Positions 1 through 6,218 of a DNA stretch of 6,218 nt are shown in pieces. The DNA lies in NCBI GenBank assembly GCA_020630145.1, contig JAHDBX010000112.1, positions 1-6,218 of the forward strand. Reading direction: 5' to 3'. Below the pieces are notes generated by a model. That model did not search any database. It was not told the DNA's origin and worked only from the letters and a program-made list of their open reading frames with translations. A program made the position numbers and the translations under genes. Positions within the stretch are counted from its first letter, which is position 1, and the number at the start of each line of letters is the position of its first letter. The DNA comes from Gammaproteobacteria bacterium. GTDB lineage: Bacteria; Pseudomonadota; Gammaproteobacteria; HTCC5015.

Positions 1-211
1 CGCCTTTATTTACCTGACAAACCCGCAATTTATCCGCATCTGGGTGCGGTGCCAAAGACATTATCTCCGCAACCACCACACCACTAAACTCCGGAGCAGC
101 CAACTCAACGCCATCTACTTCTAAACCCAGCTGGTTTAGTTGTGCTAGCAAAACGTCGGTACTAATGTCCGGATTAACGTGTTCTCTTAACCAATTCTCG
201 CTGAACTTCAT
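1..211 (-). CDS. pheT: Phenylalanyl-tRNA synthetase beta subunit, N-terminal part (runs off the left edge)
   Basis: This is the beginning of the beta chain of the cytoplasmic alpha2-beta2 phenylalanyl-tRNA synthetase, which charges tRNA-Phe together with PheS. The 70 visible codons start [12 protein letters not shown], the standard PheT start, and continue through a GLEVDGVE segment into FSGVVVAEI and [10 protein letters not shown]. The last is the hallmark of the EMAP-like/OB-fold tRNA-binding domain that begins near residue 40. The rest of the roughly 790-residue protein lies outside the window. The ATG at 209-211 follows pheS by 43 bases, as expected for a pheST operon. Its Shine-Dalgarno is weak: a GGGTG lies about 9 bases upstream and a GAG directly abuts the start. 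No promoter or terminator is apparent in the gap, so co-transcription with pheS is inferred. Identity is secure from sequence and position. Confidence 0.97.
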   Translation of the reverse strand, partial: MKFSENWLREHVNPDISTDVLLAQLNQLGLEVDGVELAAPEFSGVVVAEIMSLAPHPDADKLRVCQVNKG

Positions 212-254
212 CTCAGCACACCCATAATGTAATTTATTAGAAAGTTTCTATAAC

Positions 255-1726
<1,472 letters not shown>

Positions 1727-1742
1727 TTCTTATCTCCTATGC

Positions 1743-1943
1743 TTATGCGTATGGCATCATTTGTTTAACAAGCTTCACGTCATTTGCGTGAACCATTTGC
1801 TCATCACTACGAAGGTGACGCTTACGCTTTGAGCTTTTTTTAGTCAGAATGTGACTACGGTGCGATTTACCGCGCTTGATTTTGCCAGACGCAGTAACGC
1901 GAAAGCGTTTAGCGGCGCCGCTATTGGTTTTTATCTTAGGCAT
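1743..1943 (-). CDS. rpmI: 50S ribosomal protein L35
   Basis: L35 is a small, very basic large-subunit protein. The 66-residue product begins [17 protein letters not shown] and contains the family signature [15 protein letters not shown]. It ends VKQMMPYA, close to the 65-residue E. coli protein in length and ending. The ATG at 1941-1943 has a good Shine-Dalgarno (AGGAG, 1950-1954). It stands between infC (86 bases upstream) and rplT (16 bases downstream). In E. coli the infC-rpmI region is the target for L20 autoregulation; the 86-base gap here contains a hairpin described separately. Identity is secure. Confidence 0.98.
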   Translation of the reverse strand: MPKIKTNSGAAKRFRVTASGKIKRGKSHRSHILTKKSSKRKRHLRSDEQMVHANDVKLVKQMMPYA

Positions 1944-1969
1944 TTTCTTCTCCTGTTAGAGTGATAAAA

Positions 1970-2004
1970 ATACGCATCAGGCAATGCCCTGCCCGGGAGC
2001 GTAT
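1970..2004 (-). promoter_or_regulatory. Hairpin in the infC-rpmI leader, candidate L20 operator or attenuator
   Basis: Outer arms ATACGC (1970-1975) and GCGTAT (1999-2004) are perfectly complementary. Inside them a second imperfect stem forms between CAGGC (1978-1982) and GCC-C-TG (1986-1991), with one bulged C. On the minus strand the outer stem is followed by a short run of five U (1970 down to 1966). The structure lies in the 86-base infC-rpmI gap, about 20 bases upstream of the rpmI Shine-Dalgarno. In E. coli this interval carries part of the L20-repressed rpmI leader. Whether this hairpin is an L20 site, a weak attenuator or only a spacer fold cannot be decided here. Confidence 0.35.
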
Positions 2005-2029
2005 AGGTAAAAACTGGGTATGGTAGCCG

Positions 2030-2548
2030 TTATGACTTAATTGGCCCCAACACCATGACCATTTGACGGCCTTCCATTTGCGGAAATTGTTCTACATTTC
2101 CGTATTCTTTCAAATCTTCTTCAACTTTTTTCAAAAATTCCATACCTAAGTTTTGATGGGCCATTTCACGACCTCTAAAACGCATGGTTACTTTTGCCTT
2201 ATCGCCACCTTCTAAAAACTTAATGAGGTTGCGTAATTTAACCTGATAATCGGCTTCTTCTGTACCGGGTCTAAACTTAATTTCTTTTACTTGTGTTTGC
2301 TTTTGCTTTTTCTTAGCTTGATGCGCTTTTTTGTTCAATTCAAACTTAAACTTACCAAAATCCATAATTCGACAAACTGGCGGCTCAGCATTCGGTACAA
2401 TTTCTACCAAATCCATATCCACTTCTCTAGCCATTGCTATAGCTTTATCTATCTTCTGTATACCTAGCTGTTGTCCTTCGCCATTAATAACACGTACTTC
2501 TGGCGCAGTTATGTCGTCATTACGACGGGTCTTTTTTTGTGCGGCGAT
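2030..2548 (-). CDS. infC: Translation initiation factor IF-3, with AUC start
   Basis: IF3 binds the 30S subunit, prevents 50S joining and checks the start codon and initiator tRNA. The frame reads [19 protein letters not shown], then [22 protein letters not shown] (N-domain, about 8-75), a Lys-rich linker (about 73-90), and a C-domain with [26 protein letters not shown] and EGRQMVMVL. The first in-frame ATG (2432-2434) would remove about 38 residues of the conserved N-domain. The frame is open upstream to a TAG at 2561-2563 that overlaps the Shine-Dalgarno. The codon placed correctly behind AGGAGG (2557-2562, 8-base spacer) is ATC at 2546-2548, giving 172 residues. Non-AUG starts (AUU in E. 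coli, AUC in some others) are a known feature of infC and underlie its autoregulation, because IF3 rejects such starts. The gene lies 32 bases after thrS. Confidence 0.95.
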   Translation of the reverse strand: MAAQKKTRRNDDITAPEVRVINGEGQQLGIQKIDKAIAMAREVDMDLVEIVPNAEPPVCRIMDFGKFKFELNKKAHQAKKKQKQTQVKEIKFRPGTEEADYQVKLRNLIKFLEGGDKAKVTMRFRGREMAHQNLGMEFLKKVEEDLKEYGNVEQFPQMEGRQMVMVLGPIKS

Positions 2549-2556
2549 TAGTTCAC

Positions 2557-2562
2557 CCTCCT
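2557..2562 (-). promoter_or_regulatory. Shine-Dalgarno that fixes the infC AUC start
   Basis: AGGAGG on the minus strand matches the anti-Shine-Dalgarno perfectly and stands 8 bases before ATC (2546-2548). No ATG, GTG or TTG in the infC frame lies between this site and the first ATG, 38 codons further in. The site therefore decides the start, and it overlaps the in-frame TAG that closes the frame upstream. Confidence 0.8.
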
Positions 2563-2580
2563 AAATAGTTACACATCAAC

Positions 2581-4491
2581 TTATTGCTTAGCCTGAATTG
2601 ACTCTTTAGCGAGCTCTATAAACGCATCAACTGTCATAGAACCCAAGTCCTCACCTCCTAAGGTGCGAACCGCAATAGTACCTTCTTCTACCTCACGCTT
2701 GCCCGCAACCAATAGGTAGGGAACACGCTGCAAAGTATGCTCGCGGATTTTAAAGCCGATCTTCTCATTTCTCAAGTCCGAAATGGCCCGTAAGCCCGTG
2801 TTTTTCAATGTTTTTTCGATTTTTTGCACATATTCGGCGTGATCACCCGTAATATTCATAATTACGGCCTGATTTGGCGCCAACCATACCGGTAATTTAC
2901 CCGCGTGGTTTTCTATCAAAATGCCAACGAATCGCTCAATTGAACCTAAAATTGCACGATGAATCATTACTGGCGTTTGACGGCTGCCGTCTTCGGCAAC
3001 GTACTCAGCATCTAAACGACCCGGCATTGAAAAATCGAGCTGCACTGTACCACATTGCCAGCCTCGACCTAAACAATCGCGCAAGGTAAACTCAATTTTA
3101 GGGCCATAAAATGCCCCTTCACCCGGCTGCAAACGGAAGTCCAAGCCTTTTTCTTTTAGCGAGGTTTCTAAAGCCGCTTCTGCTGCATCCCATGTTGCAT
3201 CATCACCCACCCTTTTTTCTGGGCGTGTCGACAAGGCAATTTCAATATCTTCAAACCCAAAATCGGCATACACTTTATAAACTAAATCAATAAATATCGA
3301 TACTTCACTTTGGATTTGGTCTTCTGTACAAAAAATATGCGCATCATCTTGCACAAAGTTACGTACACGCATAATACCGTGCAAAGTACCCGATGGCTCA
3401 TTACGGTGGCAAGAACCAAACTCTGCCATACGCAAAGGCAAGTCACGGTAACTACGCAAACCATGGTTAAATATTTGTACATGACAAGGGCAATTCATCG
3501 GTTTAACCGCATAGTCACGACTTTCAGACGAGGTGCTAAAAATCATATCGCCAAATTTGTCCCAATGCCCTGACTTCTCCCACAGCACGCGATCAACAAC
3601 TTGCGGGGTATTGACTTCTTGATAGTCATTTTGGCGCAGCAGGTCTCGAATATAATCTTTAACAACATTATATATAGTCCAACCCTTGTCATGCCAAAAC
3701 ACCATACCCGGCGCTTCCGGTTGCGTATGAAATAAGTCTAAAGCCTTGCCTATTTTACGGTGGTCTCGCTTCACAGCCTCTTCTAAAAACTGTAAATGCT
3801 GCTTTAATTGCTTTTTATCTGCCCATGCTGTGCCATAGATACGTTGCAGCATTTTGTTATCTGAGTTACCACGCCAATAAGCGCCAGATAAACGCATCAA
3901 TTTGAAATGACCACAGAAGCGCATATTCGGCACATGCGGACCACGACACATATCGATATATTCTTCGTGGTGATACAAACCGGGTTGATCATCTTTTGCT
4001 ATATCACGATCTAGAATTTCCATTTTGTAGCTTTCGCCACGCTTTTCAAAGGTATCGTAAGCCTCTTGCCAACTCGCCTTTTTCTTCACAACGTCATAGC
4101 TCGTCTTGGCTAGCTCTTTCATGCGTTTTTCTATCGCACCCAGATCTTCATCGCTAAGTTGTTGTTCGAGATCAATATCGTAGTAAAAACCGTTTTCTAC
4201 GGTTGGCCCAATGGCCATAAGAGCATCAGGGTATAATTGTTTGATCGCATGCCCAAGTAAATGCGCGCATGAGTGGCGAATAATCTCAAGGCCATCTTCA
4301 TCTTTAGGGGTAAATATGCTCAACTCTGCATCAACCTCTATAATGTCGTGTGCATCCATACGCACACCATTCACTCGACCGCCCAAGGTGACTTTAGCTA
4401 GTCCAGGACCAATATCAGTGGCAACATCTAAAATAGAAACAGGTTTATCAAAAGAACGCTGACTACCGTCAGGCAAAGTAATAACTGGCAT
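2581..4491 (-). CDS. thrS: Threonyl-tRNA synthetase
   Basis: ThrRS is a class II synthetase that charges tRNA-Thr in the cytoplasm and hydrolyses mischarged Ser-tRNA-Thr. The 636-residue protein (642 in E. coli) has all the expected domains. These are TGS (about 1-61) and the editing domain with H73-S-C-A-H77 and C182-R-G-P-H186. The catalytic core contains the zinc ligands C334, H385 and H511, motif 2 around [11 protein letters not shown] (358-368) and motif 3 around [11 protein letters not shown] (511-521). The C-terminal anticodon-binding domain runs from about 534 and includes EKIGFKIRE and [10 protein letters not shown]. Catalytic and editing residues are intact at the E. coli numbering. 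The ATG at 4489-4491 has AGGAG 5 bases upstream (4497-4501). The 70 bases separating it from tRNA-Val show no clear separate promoter, so it may be read from the tRNA promoter. I could not recognise a tRNA-Thr-like operator in this short leader. Confidence 0.99.
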   Translation of the reverse strand: MPVITLPDGSQRSFDKPVSILDVATDIGPGLAKVTLGGRVNGVRMDAHDIIEVDAELSIFTPKDEDGLEIIRHSCAHLLGHAIKQLYPDALMAIGPTVENGFYYDIDLEQQLSDEDLGAIEKRMKELAKTSYDVVKKKASWQEAYDTFEKRGESYKMEILDRDIAKDDQPGLYHHEEYIDMCRGPHVPNMRFCGHFKLMRLSGAYWRGNSDNKMLQRIYGTAWADKKQLKQHLQFLEEAVKRDHRKIGKALDLFHTQPEAPGMVFWHDKGWTIYNVVKDYIRDLLRQNDYQEVNTPQVVDRVLWEKSGHWDKFGDMIFSTSSESRDYAVKPMNCPCHVQIFNHGLRSYRDLPLRMAEFGSCHRNEPSGTLHGIMRVRNFVQDDAHIFCTEDQIQSEVSIFIDLVYKVYADFGFEDIEIALSTRPEKRVGDDATWDAAEAALETSLKEKGLDFRLQPGEGAFYGPKIEFTLRDCLGRGWQCGTVQLDFSMPGRLDAEYVAEDGSRQTPVMIHRAILGSIERFVGILIENHAGKLPVWLAPNQAVIMNITGDHAEYVQKIEKTLKNTGLRAISDLRNEKIGFKIREHTLQRVPYLLVAGKREVEEGTIAVRTLGGEDLGSMTVDAFIELAKESIQAKQ

Positions 4492-4561
4492 AGTAACTCC
4501 TCAGTGGCGATCAATACCAAAGACCGCATGCTAAACGTATAAAAACGATTAAATAAAAAAC

Positions 4562-4638
4562 TGGTACGACCGAGTGGACTCGAACCACCGACCCCCACCA
4601 TGTCAAGGTGGTGCTCTAACCAGCTGAGCTACGGTCGT
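4562..4638 (-). tRNA. tRNA-Val (anticodon GAC)
   Basis: The minus strand folds into a complete 77-base cloverleaf. The acceptor stem is ACGACCG with CGGTCGT (7 perfect pairs). The D arm is GCTCAGCTGGTTAGAGC. The anticodon stem CCACC/GGTGG encloses the loop TTGACAT, with GAC at 4602-4604. The T arm is GGTGG-TTCGAGT-CCACT with one G-U pair. Discriminator A73 and an encoded CCA (4562-4564) complete it. A73 together with A35 and C36 is the known valine identity set. The anticodon arm and surrounding bases match E. coli tRNA-Val2 as I recall it. The first pair is A1-U72 rather than the common G1-C72. A T6 run starts one base after the CCA. It lies about 130 bases downstream of a strong promoter and 70 bases upstream of thrS. 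Confidence 0.97.
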
Positions 4639-4646
4639 ACATAAAT

Positions 4647-4686
4647 GCCAAGCTGTAAACACCAACAGTGAAAGTCACCGCCTGGC
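4647..4686 (-). other. Imperfect inverted repeat in the tRNA-Val leader
   Basis: On the minus strand GCCAGGC (4680-4686) can pair with GCTTGGC (4647-4653) over seven positions with one G-U. It encloses a small GTGA/TCAC hairpin. A competing 5-base pairing (CTGTA at 4687-4691 with TACAG at 4653-4657) overlaps one arm. The structure sits directly before the mature tRNA 5' end and could aid processing of the leader. No function is shown, and it may be chance. Confidence 0.25.
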
Positions 4687-4775
4687 TACAGTCGAACATT
4701 ATTTGCCTAACAATACATAAAAATTCACACTTGTTGTTTGTGTATCTTTTCTACGTTAAAGTCAGCAGGCGGCGA

Positions 4776-4804
4776 ATTATAGCGATAGCCGGCCTAATCG
4801 ACAA
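4776..4804 (-). promoter_or_regulatory. Sigma70-type promoter for tRNA-Val and probably the thrS operon
   Basis: On the minus strand, TTGTCG (4799-4804, four of six matches to the -35 consensus) is separated by exactly 17 bases from a perfect TATAAT (4776-4781). Downstream of the -10 is a GC-rich discriminator (TCGCCGCC, 4775-4768), and upstream of the -35 is an A/T-rich stretch like an UP element (about 4812-4832). This combination is typical of stringently controlled stable-RNA promoters. The predicted transcript starts near 4769 and has a leader of about 130 bases before the tRNA. Confidence 0.72.
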
Positions 4805-4830
4805 GTCATAACCAATATAAAGATAATATA

Positions 4831-5649
4831 ATGAAATTTGATAGCGAAGAATTACGTATAAAACCAAATACTCAAGCAAACGTAAGCAATAGAGCAACAG
4901 ATGCTACATTTGGAATCACTGAGGCACAGGCTTTAAAAGCGACCAAAAAAAATTACAAAGCCATATTGGCACTGCAGGATACGCTTTATGCAGGCGCAGA
5001 CCAGTCTTTATTGATTGTATTACAAGCTATGGATGCTGCCGGTAAAGACTCGACCATACGCAAACTAACATCACATATGAATGTTCAAGGCTGCCATGTA
5101 GCTAAGTTTGGTAAACCTTCAGATGAAGAATTGGCACATGATTTTTTATGGCGCATACATAAAAAAGTACCTGCCAAAGGCCACATCACCTTATTTAACC
5201 GCTCACATTATGAGGATGTTTTAATTGTAAAAGTACATAACTGGGCCTCTACAGATGTTATTCAACAACGTTATACAGACATTAATACCTTTGAAACCCT
5301 ATTAGCTAGCAATAAAACGAAAGTGCTTAAGTTTATGCTGAATATTTCACCTGAATATCAACTCAGTCGTTTTAAACGTCGTTTAGATAAGCCAGAAAAA
5401 AATTGGAAGTTTAACCCAGGTGATTTAAATGAACGCAAGTTATGGTCAAACTATATGCAAGCCTTTAATAGTGCGATGCAGCACTGCTCTACCGAAGCAG
5501 CCCCTTGGTATGTTATTCCATCTGAAAACCGCTGGTTTAGAGACTTTGCTGTCAGCAGCATCGTACGCGAAACACTAGAAAAAATGGACCCTAAATACCC
5601 TGAGCCAGACTTTGATACCAACTTGTATCAGTCTGACACAATCAGCTAG
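4831..5649 (+). CDS. PPK2-family polyphosphate:nucleotide phosphotransferase
   Basis: The 272-residue protein matches the single-domain PPK2 family that transfers phosphate from polyphosphate to nucleotides, resembling the TIGR03709-type / class III group that can act on AMP and ADP. The exact substrate cannot be read from sequence. Visible elements are the Walker A-like loop QAMDAAGKDS (65-74, with D68 and K72), the segment PSDEELAHDFLWRIH (96-110), the Walker B-like motif FNRSHYEDVLIV (122-133), and the lid helix region RFKRRLDKPEKNW to GDLNERKLW (180-205). The C-terminal motif APWYVIPSENRWFRD (224-238) follows. All core motifs are present at normal family length. No signal peptide is visible, so the enzyme is cytoplasmic. 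The ATG has no good Shine-Dalgarno and lies in an A/T-rich tract containing several -10-like hexamers. The gene diverges from tRNA-Val-thrS and ends in its own terminator, suggesting a single-gene unit. Confidence 0.93.
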   Translation: MKFDSEELRIKPNTQANVSNRATDATFGITEAQALKATKKNYKAILALQDTLYAGADQSLLIVLQAMDAAGKDSTIRKLTSHMNVQGCHVAKFGKPSDEELAHDFLWRIHKKVPAKGHITLFNRSHYEDVLIVKVHNWASTDVIQQRYTDINTFETLLASNKTKVLKFMLNISPEYQLSRFKRRLDKPEKNWKFNPGDLNERKLWSNYMQAFNSAMQHCSTEAAPWYVIPSENRWFRDFAVSSIVRETLEKMDPKYPEPDFDTNLYQSDTIS

Positions 5650-5677
5650 AACGGCTCTACGCCTACCTTAATCCCAT

Positions 5678-5713
5678 AGAGCCTGCCTATATAAGCAGGC
5701 TCTTTGCTTTTAC
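5678..5713 (+). terminator. Intrinsic terminator of the PPK2 gene
   Basis: AGAGCCTGC (5678-5686) and GCAGGCTCT (5695-5703) form a perfect 9-pair GC-rich stem with an 8-base loop (5687-5694). The downstream tail TTTGCTTTT is U-rich on the plus strand. It lies 28 bases after the PPK2 stop. The minus strand shows no U-tract after the stem, so termination should be one-directional. Confidence 0.88.
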
Positions 5714-5771
5714 AGCTTTAGCTTTCTCGACAAGCCAACCGAATAATACCTAGCATACCAATATGAAATTT

Positions 5772-5806
5772 GTTGCATATAAAGACAAATTAATTTAATA
5801 TGCAAC
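5772..5806. repeat. 9-bp inverted repeat, operator-like, upstream of the serine hydrolase gene
   Basis: GTTGCATAT (5772-5780) and ATATGCAAC (5798-5806) are perfect inverted arms 17 bases apart (34 bases centre to centre of the TGCA cores would be expected to be near 27). A further direct copy of TGCATATAAA occurs at 5811-5820 (first copy 5774-5783), so the TGCATAT core appears three times within 44 bases. The arms overlap a weak candidate promoter, with -10-like TTTAAT at 5794-5799 and TTGTTG 18 bases before it. This is typical of a dimeric regulator's operator, but no regulator is visible in the window. The A/T-rich composition raises the chance of coincidence. Confidence 0.45.
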
Positions 5807-5829
5807 TTAATGCATATAAATGAGTGACT

Positions 5830-6218
5830 ATGAGAATAACGGATAAACTGAAAAAAACGTCAAGCAAGCGCGGCATTATTTTTTTACTAGTTAGCTGCCA
5901 CATTCTTACTTGCTTATACACATCAAACCTTCACGCAAAACAAGACTACTGGCCAACTAAAACATGGCGCTATTCTTCTCCAGAGGCGCAAGGGGTAGAC
6001 TCCGACAAATTAAGTGTGATGCTTACTGAAATTAGACACAGAAATTACGGCATTAAAAATGTCACTGTTATTCGTAACGCTTATGTTATTGCTGACGCTA
6101 ACTACTACCCCTATCAAGACTATCTAAGCCACCCAATTTACAGCAATAAAAACAGTATCGTATCGGGCTTAACGGGTATTGCCATAGAAAAAGGCTATTT
6201 GCAAAACACAAGTCAAAA
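5830..6218 (+). CDS. Exported serine hydrolase, class C beta-lactamase fold, N-terminal part (runs off the right edge)
   Basis: The 129 visible codons begin with a basic segment (MRITDKLKKTSSKRG) and a hydrophobic stretch (about 16-30), ending in NLHA near residue 36. This is a plausible Sec signal peptide with signal peptidase I cleavage after LHA. LVSC (20-23) resembles a lipobox but lies early in the hydrophobic stretch, so a lipoprotein is less likely. The mature part, WRYSSPEAQGVDSDKL (46-61), NVTVIRNAYVIADANYYPY (77-95), then HPIYSNKNSIVSGLTGIAIEKGYL (101-124), follows the N-terminal pattern of the beta-lactamase / 6-aminohexanoate-dimer-hydrolase-like family. In that family the last segment normally reads Y-S-x-T-K-S with the Ser-x-x-Lys nucleophile pair. 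Here it reads S105-N-K-N108, with no Lys at the third position after Ser. The substrate is unknown. The start has a weak GAG Shine-Dalgarno 5 bases upstream. About two thirds of the gene is outside the window. Confidence 0.8.
   Translation, partial: MRITDKLKKTSSKRGIIFLLVSCHILTCLYTSNLHAKQDYWPTKTWRYSSPEAQGVDSDKLSVMLTEIRHRNYGIKNVTVIRNAYVIADANYYPYQDYLSHPIYSNKNSIVSGLTGIAIEKGYLQNTSQ

Noticed and set aside
2331..2564. 77-codon plus-strand open frame over the infC start
   Set aside because: It is antisense to the IF3 N-domain, shows no recognisable motif or good ribosome site, and is explained by infC coding constraint.
2874..3573. Several 60-87 codon open frames on both strands within thrS
   Set aside because: All overlap the conserved ThrS catalytic core in other frames; their translations look like composition artefacts.
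4211..4462. 83-codon plus-strand open frame antisense to the thrS 5' end
   Set aside because: It is a shadow of the TGS and editing domain coding region with no independent support.
4492..4561. A tRNA-Thr-like operator for ThrS autoregulation in the thrS leader
   Set aside because: A CGT occurs in this leader, but I could not find a stem presenting it in an anticodon-like loop, so the E. coli-type operator is not supported.
4492..4561. Terminator between tRNA-Val and thrS based on the T-runs after the CCA
   Set aside because: The T-rich sequence lacks a dedicated GC-rich hairpin other than the tRNA itself, so it does not meet the standard for an intrinsic terminator.
5850..5900. Lipoprotein call for the hydrolase from LVSC at residues 20-23
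   Set aside because: The Cys comes after only about five hydrophobic residues and the hydrophobic stretch continues beyond it; cleavage after LHA near residue 36 fits better.

Overview
The window looks like a chromosomal segment of a gammaproteobacterium. It holds the conserved translation cluster thrS-infC-rpmI-rplT-pheS-pheT, all on the minus strand, in the same order as in Escherichia coli and Pseudomonas. The proteins align along their length with recalled gammaproteobacterial sequences, and the ThrS metal and editing residues fall at the E. coli positions. The PheS four-cysteine insert and the 338-residue PheS length resemble Pseudomonas and its relatives more than enteric bacteria. The AT-leaning base composition and the flanking genes would fit a marine Cellvibrionales-like organism, but that assignment is inference.

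Minus-strand layout, read from right to left. A sigma70-type promoter with stable-RNA hallmarks (about 4776-4804) faces a tRNA-Val(GAC) gene (4562-4638). Then come thrS (2581-4491), infC (2030-2548, apparently starting at AUC), rpmI (1743-1943), rplT (1358-1726), a strong intrinsic terminator (about 1297-1343), pheS (255-1271, probably GTG start) and the first 70 codons of pheT (1-211). Together they encode two aminoacyl-tRNA synthetases, initiation factor IF3, ribosomal proteins L35 and L20, and a valine tRNA: a translation supply unit probably transcribed largely as one block, with an attenuator-like terminator before pheST.

Plus-strand layout. Diverging from the tRNA promoter is a PPK2-family polyphosphate:nucleotide phosphotransferase (4831-5649) followed by a clear intrinsic terminator (5678-5713). 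After an AT-rich intergenic region with an operator-like inverted repeat (5772-5806), a secreted serine-hydrolase (class C beta-lactamase-fold) gene begins at 5830 and runs off the right edge. Where its family normally has the catalytic Ser-x-x-Lys, this protein reads Ser-Asn-Lys-Asn.

I see no mobile element, CRISPR array, phage gene or defence system. The most interesting points are the altered catalytic motif of the last gene, the AUC start of infC, the rplT/pheS terminator without a visible Phe leader peptide, and the compact divergent promoter region between tRNA-Val and the PPK2 gene.
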